Source of the DNA: Paractinoplanes durhamensis
GTDB taxonomy: Bacteria; Actinomycetota; Actinomycetes; Mycobacteriales; Micromonosporaceae
Length of the DNA stretch: 64,000 nt
Assembly: GCF_016862175.1 (NCBI RefSeq)
Contig: NZ_BOML01000036.1
Coordinates: 124,001 to 188,000, forward strand
Direction: 5' to 3'
Positions within the stretch are counted from its first letter, which is position 1, and every line of letters begins with the position of its first letter. The translations under genes were made by a program, and so were the position numbers. Under the pieces are notes generated by a model. The model saw nothing but the letters and a program-made list of their open reading frames with translations, did not search any database and was not told the DNA's origin. Positions 9,087 to 17,170 of this stretch are shown here, piece after piece.

Positions 9087-9519
9087 TAACACCCCTCCTG
9101 TGTCAAGGCTGTGGGCGAAGTTTTCAAACCGTTACCTGACCAGCGCAGATGAACGCGTGTTACCGGAGCACCGCTTGACGGTCATCAATCCGGAAATGTT
9201 CTTTACAGGGTGACCGCAGTCACATGGCAGCTTTTGCCCGACTTTGTCATGGCACTTTCGGCCCATCGGCCGACGCCAAAAGAACGAGGCCAACTAGGCC
9301 ATTCGTATGAACTGCCGATGGATCCGAAACATCCAGGCAACCGCAGACCAAGATCAGAAATATTTACCGTACGGGTTGGGACCGCTCCCAAACGCACCAC
9401 GGCGAACCCGCCCCAGGGACCGGCCAGGCGACACTCACCCTGGTCACCCGGCCCCCGGCCGGGTCGAAAAGCGGGGCAAAGGGCATCGACCGGCGTCACC
9501 GCCGGTAATGATTACCGCG
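9087..9519. other. Intergenic region between RpiR operon and murD2
   Basis: About 430 bp without a credible gene. It is locally AT-richer than its surroundings and holds a small inverted repeat GTGAC-CGCA-GTCAC near 9209-9222. Open frames crossing it lack start signals and typical codon usage. Part of it probably carries promoter elements for the regulator operon and the 3' end of the murD2 transcript. Confidence 0.4.
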
Positions 9520-10866
9520 TCAGGCGGACTCGCGGATCGCGGTCGCGAAGGCCTCGGAGCGGTGCTCGAAGTTCCGGTAGCGGCCGTAGCTCGGCGCCGC
9601 CGGCGACAGCAGCACGACCCCGCCGGACGGGGTCAGCTTGCGGGCGAGCCGCACCGCGGCCGGCAGGTCCTCGGCGTTCTCGGTGCGCACCCCCGGCAGC
9701 CCGGCGATCGCCTCCAGGATGCGCGGCCCCGAGTCGGGGATGCCGATCACGGTGAGCTCGCGGTCGGTGAGGAACTCGCGTAGCGGGGCGTAGTCGAGCC
9801 CCCGGTCGCTGCCGCCGACGAGCACGGTGAGCGGCCGCGCCGCGTACGCCTCGATGGCGTGGATCGCCGAGTAGGGGCTCGTGGAGAGGGTGTCGTCGAC
9901 GAAGGTCAGCCCGGACGGGTCCTCGATCTCGGCGAGCCGGTGCGGCAGCCCCTCGAACGTCTCGACCGCCGCCTCCAGCTCGTCCTTGGAGCCGGGGACG
10001 TCGACCCCGAGGCCGTCCAGCACGGCCAGGGCGACGCACAGGTTGCGGCCGTTGTGCTGGCCCTTGAGGTGCAGCGCCTCCCGGTGGAACAGCGGCTCGT
10101 CGCTGCAGTAGACCCACTCGTCGTGGATGCGGAACCGCGAGTCGGTCGCGCCGGCCGGGATCGGCGGGTAGCCGTGCAGGTCGCAGATGCCCCGGATCTC
10201 GTCGCGCAGCCGCAGGTCGGCGCCGTTCACCACGATCATCTCCGGGCCGTGCCGGAGCAGGTTGAGCTTGTCCCGGTAGTACTCCCGCTCGCCGCCGTGC
10301 GCGTCCAGGTGCTCGGGGAACAGCGAGGTGACCACCGCGACCCGCGGCGAGTCGGTGAGGTCGGCGCACTGGTAGCTGGACAGCTCCAGCACGTAGAGCG
10401 CGGCGGGCGGCAGGTCGAGCAGCGGCACGCCGATGTTGCCGCCGAAGACGTTGGGCCGGCCGACCGCGGCGAGCAGGTGACTGATCAGGCTCGACGTGGT
10501 GCTCTTGCCCTTGCTCCCGGTGACCCCGATGGTTCGCGCGGCGTTGTCGGCCAGCCAGAGGGCGCTACCCCCGGTGACGGTGACGCCGCGCTGGCGCAGC
10601 TCCGCCATCCACGGGTGGGTCTGCGGCACGCCCGGCGAGCGGACCACCACGTCCGCGGTGACCAGGGCGGGAAACGCGTGGTCGCCGCCCGCGAGGGGGG
10701 CGATCTGGGCGTACTCGTCCCAGGGGACGGAGAGGAAGTTCGCGCTGTCGTCGACCGCGATCAGCCGGGACGGTTTCTGACCGGCGATCGCGGTGACCGC
10801 GGCCCGGCCTTCCCGCCCGGTTCCCCATACCGCTACCGACCGGCCGTTCAGGTCTGCCAGACGCAC
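9520..10866 (-). CDS. murD2: UDP-N-acetylmuramoyl-L-alanine--L-glutamate ligase
   Basis: 448-residue Mur ligase. Start is the GTG at 10866 with GAGGAGG 8 nt upstream; the longer open frame is out of family. N-terminal Rossmann part WGTGREGRAAV, ATP loop GVTGSKGKST (114-123), central ELSSYQ and EHLDAHG. The D-Glu-binding DSKATN motif of ordinary MurD is replaced by DDTLSTSP, and the C-terminal LSPA-x-S-x-NFE is kept. This variant pairs with MurL: MurD2 adds L-Glu to UDP-MurNAc-L-Ala in the cytoplasm and MurL then epimerises it, making D-glutamate synthesis by MurI unnecessary. The divergent neighbour is murL, which supports the call. Confidence 0.9.
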   Translation of the reverse strand: MRLADLNGRSVAVWGTGREGRAAVTAIAGQKPSRLIAVDDSANFLSVPWDEYAQIAPLAGGDHAFPALVTADVVVRSPGVPQTHPWMAELRQRGVTVTGGSALWLADNAARTIGVTGSKGKSTTSSLISHLLAAVGRPNVFGGNIGVPLLDLPPAALYVLELSSYQCADLTDSPRVAVVTSLFPEHLDAHGGEREYYRDKLNLLRHGPEMIVVNGADLRLRDEIRGICDLHGYPPIPAGATDSRFRIHDEWVYCSDEPLFHREALHLKGQHNGRNLCVALAVLDGLGVDVPGSKDELEAAVETFEGLPHRLAEIEDPSGLTFVDDTLSTSPYSAIHAIEAYAARPLTVLVGGSDRGLDYAPLREFLTDRELTVIGIPDSGPRILEAIAGLPGVRTENAEDLPAAVRLARKLTPSGGVVLLSPAAPSYGRYRNFEHRSEAFATAIRESA

Positions 10867-10929
10867 GTCGAGCCCTCCTCGTCGAATCGAACTAGTATTG
10901 CCGGTCGGCCACGAGACAGGAGTTTCCGG
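10867..10929. promoter_or_regulatory. Divergent murD2/murL promoter region
   Basis: Only 63 bp separate the two GTG starts, so both promoters must overlap here. It contains both Shine-Dalgarno sequences (GAGGAGG for murD2, AGGAG for murL) and an AT-rich core, ACTAGTATTG. Shared regulation is likely. Confidence 0.6.
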
Positions 10930-12231
10930 GTGCAGTTCGACGTCATGCGCTTCCCTTCGTACGCGTTCGACCCGCAGACCGGAGTCGCCACGTTCGACTA
11001 CGTGCTGGACGGCCCGGAACCGCTGGACTTCACCGAGACGATCACTTTCCCGGTGCCCGCCGGCCGACCGGTCCCGGACACGTTCTACCGGGTCCTGGAC
11101 CTGCTCCACGTGGTCGCCGGGGTCAGTTACTACAAGGTCGGCGCGCCCCCGCGGGTGGTCGCCCCGGTCGCCGTGCCGGCCGCGGCGGGGAGCTTGTTCA
11201 CCGCGGTCTACACCCACGGCCTGGCCGAGTACGCGTATCGCAACCAACTTGCCCATGTCCTAGATCTGACTGTCGAGGTCCCGGGCGTGTCCGGCCCGGC
11301 CGAGCCGTTCGACAACGCGCAGGGCCGCCCGCTCTCCGCCGTCGGCGGCGGCAAGGACTCGATCGTCACGCTGGAGATCCTCCGCTCGGCCGGGCTCGAC
11401 CCGGTCCCGTTCTCGGTGAACCCCAACCCGGTGATCAAGGCGGTCAACGCCGCCTCCGGGCTCGGCGCCCTGGCCGCCCGCCGGCAGCTCGACCCGCGCC
11501 TGTTCGAGCTCAACAAGGCGGGCGCGCTGAACGGCCACATCCCGGTCACCGCGATCAACTCGCTGATCGCGATCGCCACCGCGGCGTGGCACGGGCTCGG
11601 CCCGGTGGTGATGTCGAACGAGCGCTCGGCGTCCGACCCCAACCTGATCTGGAACGGTCACGAGATCAACCACCAGTGGTCGAAGGGCGTCGTCGCCGAG
11701 GGCCTGCTGCGCGCCGCGGTGACCGCCCACGCGGGGCTGACGGAGCCGTATTTCTCGCTGCTGCGAAGCCTCTCCGAGCTGCACATCGCCCAGCTGTTCG
11801 CCCGGCACACCGCCTACGACGACGTGGTGACCAGCTGCAACAAGGCGTTCAAGCTGCACGACCCGACCGTCCGCTGGTGCGGCGACTGCCCGAAGTGCCG
11901 GTTCGTCTTCCTGGCGATGGCACCCGCGATGGACCGGGCCCGGCTCACCCACATCTTCGGCCACGACCTGTTCGCCGACCCGGCCCAGGTGCCCGGCTTC
12001 CTCGAGCTGCTCGGCATCGACGCGCACAAGCCGTTCGAGTGCGTCGGCGAGGTCGAGGAGTCACTGGTCGCCCTGGCGATGCTCGACGACGACGCGCCGG
12101 TGCTGGTCGCGCTGCGGGCCGCGGTCCCCCCGCAGGCGTGGACGGAGGCTTCCCGCGAAACGGTCCTGGCCCCCGGCGGAGAAACGTACGTCCCCGAGGC
12201 GTACGCGAAGATTCTTGACGCTGCTCTCTAA
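10930..12231 (+). CDS. murL: UDP-N-acetyl-alpha-D-muramoyl-L-alanyl-L-glutamate epimerase
   Basis: 433 residues; GTG start with AGGAG 7 nt upstream. MurL converts the terminal L-Glu of UDP-MurNAc-L-Ala-L-Glu to D-Glu in an ATP-dependent reaction, as described in Xanthomonas oryzae. Visible features are a PP-loop-like AVGGGKDSIVTLE (about residues 137-149), SNERSASDPN, and a conserved cysteine cluster WCGDCPKCRF near residue 320. The start and motifs match the MurL family as I know it, and the divergent murD2 supplies its substrate. Its stop overlaps the next start (TAATG). Confidence 0.93.
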   Translation: MQFDVMRFPSYAFDPQTGVATFDYVLDGPEPLDFTETITFPVPAGRPVPDTFYRVLDLLHVVAGVSYYKVGAPPRVVAPVAVPAAAGSLFTAVYTHGLAEYAYRNQLAHVLDLTVEVPGVSGPAEPFDNAQGRPLSAVGGGKDSIVTLEILRSAGLDPVPFSVNPNPVIKAVNAASGLGALAARRQLDPRLFELNKAGALNGHIPVTAINSLIAIATAAWHGLGPVVMSNERSASDPNLIWNGHEINHQWSKGVVAEGLLRAAVTAHAGLTEPYFSLLRSLSELHIAQLFARHTAYDDVVTSCNKAFKLHDPTVRWCGDCPKCRFVFLAMAPAMDRARLTHIFGHDLFADPAQVPGFLELLGIDAHKPFECVGEVEESLVALAMLDDDAPVLVALRAAVPPQAWTEASRETVLAPGGETYVPEAYAKILDAAL

Positions 12232-12596
12232 TGGCCGGCGAGATCTATGTCGGCAATGCCGATCTTGATGCTCCGAAGGAGCGTGGCTGGCTGATCGGGC
12301 ACTTCCTGCCGGACGGGGACCCGCGGCACAGCACCGACGTCGAGGTGAAGTGGGGGCGGCATCCGGCCGGTGACCGGCGGGCCGAGTGGGCCCGCGGGGA
12401 GCGCCGCACCGCCGTCCTGGTGCTGATCAGCGGCTGTTTCCACATGGAGTTCCCGGAACGCACGGTGGTGCTGTCCGCGCCGGGCGACTACGTCCTGTGG
12501 GGGCCGGGCGTCGACCACACCTGGTTCGCGCCGCAGGAGACCGTCGTGCTGACCTGTCGCTGGCCGTCGGTGCCGGGATACGCCGTCCCGCTCTGA
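12231..12596 (+). CDS. Small cupin-like protein, translationally coupled to murL
   Basis: 121 residues. The start ATG overlaps the murL TAA. The sequence shows a beta-rich cupin pattern: EVKWGRHPAGDRRAEWARGERRTAVLVL, a glycine turn, then DYVLWGPGVDHTWFA with a possible metal His. Homologues are often annotated as signal peptidase I, which I think is a name without support because no Ser/Lys dyad or membrane anchor is seen. Coupling suggests a role linked to the MurD2/MurL pathway, perhaps sensing or binding; this is inference. Confidence 0.8.
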   Translation: MAGEIYVGNADLDAPKERGWLIGHFLPDGDPRHSTDVEVKWGRHPAGDRRAEWARGERRTAVLVLISGCFHMEFPERTVVLSAPGDYVLWGPGVDHTWFAPQETVVLTCRWPSVPGYAVPL

Positions 12597-12600
12597 CGCC

Positions 12601-14397
12601 CTACTCCGGCGCGTCGTGGTGGATGTGGTCGGCGGTGACGCCGAGCAGTCCGAGGGCGGCGGTGGTCTCGGTCAGCATCAGCGGCGGGCCGGCCAGGTAG
12701 ACCTCGTGCTGCGACCACTCGCCGTAGGCCGCGACCGCGTCGGTGACCAGGCCCGACGCGTACGGTCCGGGATCGCCCTCGGAGACCACCGGCACCACCG
12801 TGGCCCGTTTCGCGGTGCGGGCGATCTCGGCGATGTCGTCGATGTCGTACAGCTCGCCGAGATTGCGGACGCCCCAGAAGAGCACCGCCGAGCGCGGATC
12901 GCCGGTGTCGGCCAGCTCGGTGAGCAGCGCCTTGAGCGGCGCCACCCCGGTGTCCCCGGCGATCATCAGCAGGCCGCGCGGGGTGGCCGGCAGGCCCATC
13001 TCGCCCTCGGGCCGGCTCAGCCGGAGCCGATCGCCCTCCCGGGTGCGGTAGACCAGGGTGCCGCTGACGCCGTTCTGGGTCTTGGCCCGCACGTGCAGCT
13101 CGACGAGATCGTTGCGGCGGGGCGCGCCCGCCAGCGAGTAGGGCCGCCAGATGCCCGGCAGCTCCGGCACCTCGACCCGGGCGTACTGCCCCGGGCGGAA
13201 CGGCAGTGGCAGGTGCGGGCGCACCCGGATGACGGCGAGGTCGGGGCGGCGCAGCTCGTGCGACACCACCACGGCCTGCCAACTGGTCTGGTCGAAGGAG
13301 GCTGTCGCCACGCCGTGCCGAATCCATTCGTAGAGGTGCTGCCAGGTCGATCGCCAGGCCAGGTCGAACTCCTGCCGCCATTCCCCCGGTGGCATGCCGG
13401 CCCGCATCGCCTGGGCCAGGGCGGCACCGACCAGCTGGAGCCGATCCAGCTCCACGCCGGCTCCGGCGAGCACCTTGCCCAGGGCCGCGCAGCCGTTCAC
13501 CAGCAGGGGTGGCTGGTCGAGGTGGTGCACGAGCCAGACCAGGCCCCGGGCGAGCCGGTCGGACTGCGAGCCGGCGTCGCCGGGCAGGATCGCCAGCAGC
13601 GACGGGTGCGCCTGGTGGAGCGCCTCGCGCAGCCGGTCGGCCACGTCGTCCGGGCCGCCGGCGAAGGTGAGGCTGGTGCTGAGCAGGCGCTGGGTCTGCC
13701 GGAGCAGGTCGTCGTCGGCCGGGTCCATCCCGTCGACCGCGAAACTGCGGCCGGACGTGGCGACCGTCGGCGGGGTGACCACCTCGAAGTGGCCGGCCCG
13801 GGGGTGCGGGCTCTCACCGGCGGCCGGCTGGCCGGACGCCCACCGCGGCCGGGCCGGGGTGATCTCCGGCTTCCGGGCCACCTCGTCGCGGGGTGGCACG
13901 GCCGGCACCGGCGGGGCCTGCGCGGGCCCGAGGCCGGCGAACCGGTTCCGGCTCAGCCGCCCGACCCGGTCCTCGCCGTCCGGCCCGTAGCCAGGGTCGT
14001 CGTCGCCGGCCGGGGACTCGCGCTCGAAGAACGACCGGGGCTTTTCGGTACTGCTCCGGCTGAAGAAGTCCGCCGCGGAGGCGAGCAGCTCGGTGTCCTC
14101 GGGCGCCGGTTCGTCGTTGGCGGGCTCGCCGTCGGCCGGGTGCGGTGCGGCCCAGTCGGGCCGCTGCGGCGTCGGCCCCGACGACAGCTCGGGCAGGGCC
14201 GGGCCCGGCGACAGCACGCCGTGCGGCTCCCCGCCACGCTCGGCCTGTTCACTGCGGGCGATCTCGCTCAGCGCCGCGGCCGTGTCGGCGACACCGGCGG
14301 CCACCGCATCCGGCGCGGCCTGCCGCAGCCGGATGGCGCGCAGCAGCGCCAGCAGGTGCTGATCCGCTCCCGAACCAGACCCCGATCCGGACGACAC
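12601..14397 (-). CDS. Globin-like domain fused to FAD/NAD(P)H reductase
   Basis: 598 residues from the GTG at 14397 (GGGGG 7 nt upstream); a GTG at 14403 and a TTG at 14436 are alternatives. The first ~220 residues are Pro/Ala-rich and look disordered. Residues ~225-359 resemble a flavohaemoglobin globin fold (LVGAALAQAM, AWRSTWQHLYEWI). Residues ~375-590 are a ferredoxin reductase module: RPYSLAG (FAD, 418-424) and GDTGVAPLKA (NAD, 481-490). By my alignment the proximal haem His (F8) is Leu 310, so haem binding is doubtful. The family acts as NO dioxygenase or in redox sensing; here the function is open. Confidence 0.82.
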   Translation of the reverse strand: MSSGSGSGSGADQHLLALLRAIRLRQAAPDAVAAGVADTAAALSEIARSEQAERGGEPHGVLSPGPALPELSSGPTPQRPDWAAPHPADGEPANDEPAPEDTELLASAADFFSRSSTEKPRSFFERESPAGDDDPGYGPDGEDRVGRLSRNRFAGLGPAQAPPVPAVPPRDEVARKPEITPARPRWASGQPAAGESPHPRAGHFEVVTPPTVATSGRSFAVDGMDPADDDLLRQTQRLLSTSLTFAGGPDDVADRLREALHQAHPSLLAILPGDAGSQSDRLARGLVWLVHHLDQPPLLVNGCAALGKVLAGAGVELDRLQLVGAALAQAMRAGMPPGEWRQEFDLAWRSTWQHLYEWIRHGVATASFDQTSWQAVVVSHELRRPDLAVIRVRPHLPLPFRPGQYARVEVPELPGIWRPYSLAGAPRRNDLVELHVRAKTQNGVSGTLVYRTREGDRLRLSRPEGEMGLPATPRGLLMIAGDTGVAPLKALLTELADTGDPRSAVLFWGVRNLGELYDIDDIAEIARTAKRATVVPVVSEGDPGPYASGLVTDAVAAYGEWSQHEVYLAGPPLMLTETTAALGLLGVTADHIHHDAPE

Positions 14398-14477
14398 AGT
14401 CACACCCCCGCTCAGCGGATCCCGCGGACAACTCAACCGTACTGCCGCCGGAAGCCTGCCGCCTGGCGCAGCCGACT

Positions 14478-14499
14478 TTCCGGGCTATTTCGCCCGGAA
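14478..14499. terminator. Hairpin between convergent-side genes
   Basis: TTCCGGGC (14478-14485) and GCCCGGAA (14492-14499) form an 8-bp stem with a 6-nt loop directly after the oxidoreductase stop at 14504. It lacks a U-run. It probably ends the oxidoreductase transcript before the globin-reductase start. Confidence 0.55.
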
Positions 14500-14503
14500 G
14501 CCG

Positions 14504-15406
14504 TCAGGATCGAACGCGGCCGAGCGCTTCGAGGGCGATCCGGGCCTGCCCGTCCGGGTCGGTGCCCAGCGGCCGGAGGACCACCGTCGAGGCGCCGGCC
14601 GCGCGCAGCGCCGCCACCTTGGCCGGGATCTCCGCGGCCGGCCCGATCAGGGCGAACACGTCGGCCGGCTCGACACCCAGCCAGGCGGCCTGCGCCGCCA
14701 CCATGTCGTGGGTGGCCGCGGCGGCCCGCTCCCGGTCGTCGTCGGCGTGCAGGTAGACGAAGACGATCAGCTCGTGGGCGGGCCGGTCGCCGGCCTGCCG
14801 GCCGCGCCCGATGTGCTCCAGCGCCGCGGTGACCTCGGCCGGTCCGGCGCCCTCGGCCAGGATCGTCCCGTCGGCGACCCGGCCGGACAGCTCCAGCGAC
14901 TTCGGCCGGACCACGCCGGTGACGATCGGCGGAACCTCGCGGGCCGGGTGGACCAGCGTGAGGCCGTTGACCGTCACCTCGCGCCCGTGCAGGGTCACCG
15001 TCTCGCCGGCCACCAGCCCGCGGACGGCGACGATCGACTCCTCCAGCAGCGCCAGCTTGCGCACCGTCTCCGCGCCGACCTGCGCCATCAACTCCGGAAC
15101 CCCGTGGCCGACCCCGGCCACCAGCCGTCCCGGGTGGACCCGGGCGAGGTTCGCCACCTCCATCGCCAGCAGCGCCGGATTGCGCAGGGCCACCGGCGCG
15201 ATGCCGATGCCGACCCGCAGCCGGCGGGTGGCGGCCAGGGCCAGCGACGCGGCACTGATCGAACCGGTCCAGCCGAGGTCCTCGATCACCCAGAGGTCGT
15301 CGGCGCCCAGCTCCTCGACGGTGGCGGCCCAGCCCGGGAGTTCCTCGGGTGCCCGATCCCGCTCGAACATGAAACCGACCCGAAACTCCGGCGACTTATC
15401 GATCAT
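14504..15406 (-). CDS. LLM-class flavin/F420-dependent oxidoreductase
   Basis: 300 residues, TIM-barrel luciferase-like family. Visible are VEELGADDLWVIEDLGWTG, the barrel strand RLRVGIGIAPVALRNP, and GRLVAGVGHG, typical of the F420-dependent subgroup in actinobacteria. The true ATG is at 15406: a -10 box TACTGT lies exactly 6 nt upstream and no ribosome site exists, so the mRNA is probably leaderless. Its promoter diverges from the next gene. Substrate unknown. Confidence 0.88.
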   Translation of the reverse strand: MIDKSPEFRVGFMFERDRAPEELPGWAATVEELGADDLWVIEDLGWTGSISAASLALAATRRLRVGIGIAPVALRNPALLAMEVANLARVHPGRLVAGVGHGVPELMAQVGAETVRKLALLEESIVAVRGLVAGETVTLHGREVTVNGLTLVHPAREVPPIVTGVVRPKSLELSGRVADGTILAEGAGPAEVTAALEHIGRGRQAGDRPAHELIVFVYLHADDDRERAAAATHDMVAAQAAWLGVEPADVFALIGPAAEIPAKVAALRAAGASTVVLRPLGTDPDGQARIALEALGRVRS

Positions 15407-15436
15407 GGGGACACAGTAGTGCCCTATCATCCGCCG
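15407..15436. promoter_or_regulatory. Divergent pair of leaderless promoters
   Basis: On the minus strand TACTGT (15413-15418) precedes the ATG by 6 nt. On the plus strand TATCAT (15425-15430) precedes the GTG at 15437 by 6 nt. Only 30 bp separate the start codons, so the two -10 boxes are 6 bp apart and polymerases must compete. Confidence 0.65.
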
Positions 15437-16012
15437 GTGACTCTCACCGTCGACGATCTCACCGGCTACGTCGAGCGCGATCTGGACGCCGATCTGGCGC
15501 GCTTGCTCCCCGACCGCCCCGCCATCACCGACATCGACCTGGCCGAGGTCCGGCCGATCGAACCGTTCCTGCAGCGCCTGCCCCCGGCCGCGGCATCCGC
15601 GCTGGCGGCGTTCGACCGCAGGATCGGCTCCGGCACGATGCCGGAGTTCCTGGACATCGCCGACTGGTCCTACGGCTTCGACTTCGCCGCCAACGAGTGC
15701 GGCATCCTCGACTCCGACTACGAGACCGCACTGTCCGACGACGACGTCTACTCGATCGGCGCCGACGGCGGCGGCAACCTCTACGTGGTGCTGGCCAGCG
15801 GCCAGGTGGCGGTCTGGTTCCACGAGGAGGAGGTGCTCGAGGGCCACACCCGCTTCGACAACCTCGACGTCTTCCTCTGGTGCTACGTCCGCTACGAGGC
15901 GGTGCGGGCGGGCACGCTCGCCCTGGCCGACGTGGAGGCGGACTTCGTGTCGCTGGGCCAGGCCGGCGCCCTGGAGCCGGAACTGGGCCTGCTCGCCTCG
16001 ATGCGAGCCTGA
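15437..16012 (+). CDS. SUKH (SMI1/KNR4)-like protein
   Basis: 191 residues from a leaderless GTG. The core YSIGADGGGNLYVVLASGQVAVWFHEEE is the pattern of SMI1/KNR4 proteins, followed by a helical segment FDNLDVFLWCYVRYEAV. This superfamily includes immunity proteins of polymorphic toxins, but no toxin gene lies beside it. Standing between metabolic genes, it may be a stand-alone or orphan immunity protein. Superfamily assignment is by pattern only. Confidence 0.7.
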   Translation: MTLTVDDLTGYVERDLDADLARLLPDRPAITDIDLAEVRPIEPFLQRLPPAAASALAAFDRRIGSGTMPEFLDIADWSYGFDFAANECGILDSDYETALSDDDVYSIGADGGGNLYVVLASGQVAVWFHEEEVLEGHTRFDNLDVFLWCYVRYEAVRAGTLALADVEADFVSLGQAGALEPELGLLASMRA

Positions 16013-16075
16013 TCCTCAGGGCGGATCCGGCTCCTTACCTCATCGCGACGCAGGGTAGTCGGCCATACTAGGGCC

Positions 16076-16267
16076 ATGGCTGAGTCCGAGGATGTGGAAC
16101 AGAACGATGAGCAGCCCGAGGAGTTCCAGAACCGGGCTGCCCGGCGGGCCAAGAGCAAGAAGGGCGGGCAATCCGACGCCGGCTTCGCTCAAGGCGGGGC
16201 GCAACCCCACGGTCGGGGGACGGTGTCGGCGCGGCGGTCTCAATTCGGGAACCGGCGCACCGGCTGA
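16076..16267 (+). CDS. Small basic hypothetical protein
   Basis: 63 residues: an acidic N-terminus (EDVEQNDEQPEE) and a basic C-terminal half (NRAARRAKSKKG, then SQFGNRRTG). CATACT lies exactly 6 nt before the ATG, a leaderless start. It sits 12 bp ahead of the methyltransferase gene. The Arg/Lys-rich tail suggests nucleic-acid binding, but this is speculation; I do not recognise the family. Confidence 0.65.
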   Translation: MAESEDVEQNDEQPEEFQNRAARRAKSKKGGQSDAGFAQGGAQPHGRGTVSARRSQFGNRRTG

Positions 16268-16279
16268 CAGTATGAACCT

Positions 16280-17074
16280 GTGCTGGTAACTCGGGTGGAG
16301 AGCGCGGACGATCCGCGGATCGCGGATTATCGGGCGCTCACCGACTTGGAGTTGCGCACTCGGTGGGAACCGCCCAACGGGCTGTTCATCGCCGAGGGCG
16401 AACTTGTCATCCGGCGGGCACTGAAGGCCGGCTATCGGCTGCGGTCGATCCTGGTCGACGAGAAGCGCACCGAGCAGTTCGCCGACCTGGCGGATGACGA
16501 CGTGGTCTATGCGGGGACGCCCGATCTCCTCGAGGCGATCACCGGTTTCCACGTGCACCGTGGCGTGCTGGGCTCGTTCCACCGGCGGGAGCTTCCGTCG
16601 GTGGGCGAGCTTGTCACGTCGGCCCGGCGGCTCGTCGTCCTCGAAGGATTGAATACGCACACCAATCTGGGTGCGTTGTTCCGCAGTGCGGCCGCGCTCG
16701 GCATCGACGCGATCGTGTTGTCGCCCAACTGCGCCGATCCGCTCTACCGGCGGGCCGTGCGGGTCAGCATGGGCGAGGTGTTCGCGATTCCGTACGCGAA
16801 GGCCGAGGCCTGGCCGGAAGCGCTGAAAGTGGTGCGGGACGCGGGTTTCCGGTTGCTCGCCCTCACTCCGGGGGCGGATTCGGTAATGCTCCAGGAGCTC
16901 GGCGCGGCCGATCGGGAAAGGCCGGCGCTCATGCTGGGCGCCGAGGGGCCCGGGCTGACCCGGGCGGCACTGGCCGCGAGTGACGTGCGGGTGGCCATTC
17001 CGATGCAGAACGGGGTCGACTCGCTGAACGTGGCGACGGCAGCCGCGATCGCATTCTGGGAACTCTGCCGTTGA
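16280..17074 (+). CDS. TrmH/SpoU-family RNA 2'-O-methyltransferase
   Basis: 264 residues with a knotted SPOUT fold. An N-terminal substrate-binding part (PNGLFIAEGELVIRRAL) is followed by motif 1 NTHTNLGALFRSAAALGID, motif 2 MLGAEGPGLT and motif 3 IPMQNGVDSLNVATAAAIAFWEL. It methylates a ribose in tRNA or rRNA using S-adenosylmethionine; the target base cannot be read from sequence. The GTG start has CAGTAT 6 nt upstream, fitting a leaderless mRNA. Confidence 0.93.
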   Translation: MLVTRVESADDPRIADYRALTDLELRTRWEPPNGLFIAEGELVIRRALKAGYRLRSILVDEKRTEQFADLADDDVVYAGTPDLLEAITGFHVHRGVLGSFHRRELPSVGELVTSARRLVVLEGLNTHTNLGALFRSAAALGIDAIVLSPNCADPLYRRAVRVSMGEVFAIPYAKAEAWPEALKVVRDAGFRLLALTPGADSVMLQELGAADRERPALMLGAEGPGLTRAALAASDVRVAIPMQNGVDSLNVATAAAIAFWELCR

Positions 17075-17146
17075 ATTCCTAATTGCTTCCAACATCGAAC
17101 TTCAGGTCTTTTCAGTTCGCGATTCGGTAGCTACTCTATTGCCGGG

Positions 17147-17170
17147 ATGCGAGCTATGACCTGGATGTGA
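17147..17170 (+). CDS. Possible 7-codon upstream ORF (MRAMTWM)
   Basis: A -10-like TACTCT (17132-17137) lies just before an ATG at 17147. The seven-codon frame ends in TGA that overlaps the GTG of the next gene by GTGA. This arrangement could couple a near-leaderless uORF to translation of the surface protein. Evidence is positional only. Confidence 0.35.
   Translation: MRAMTWM

Noticed and set aside
9203..9783. Short ORFs between RpiR and murD2
   Set aside because: No ribosome site, no -10 spacing, atypical composition and overlap with murD2.
12231..12596. Signal peptidase I
   Set aside because: Name often given to homologues, but no membrane anchor or Ser-Lys dyad is seen; the fold pattern is cupin-like.
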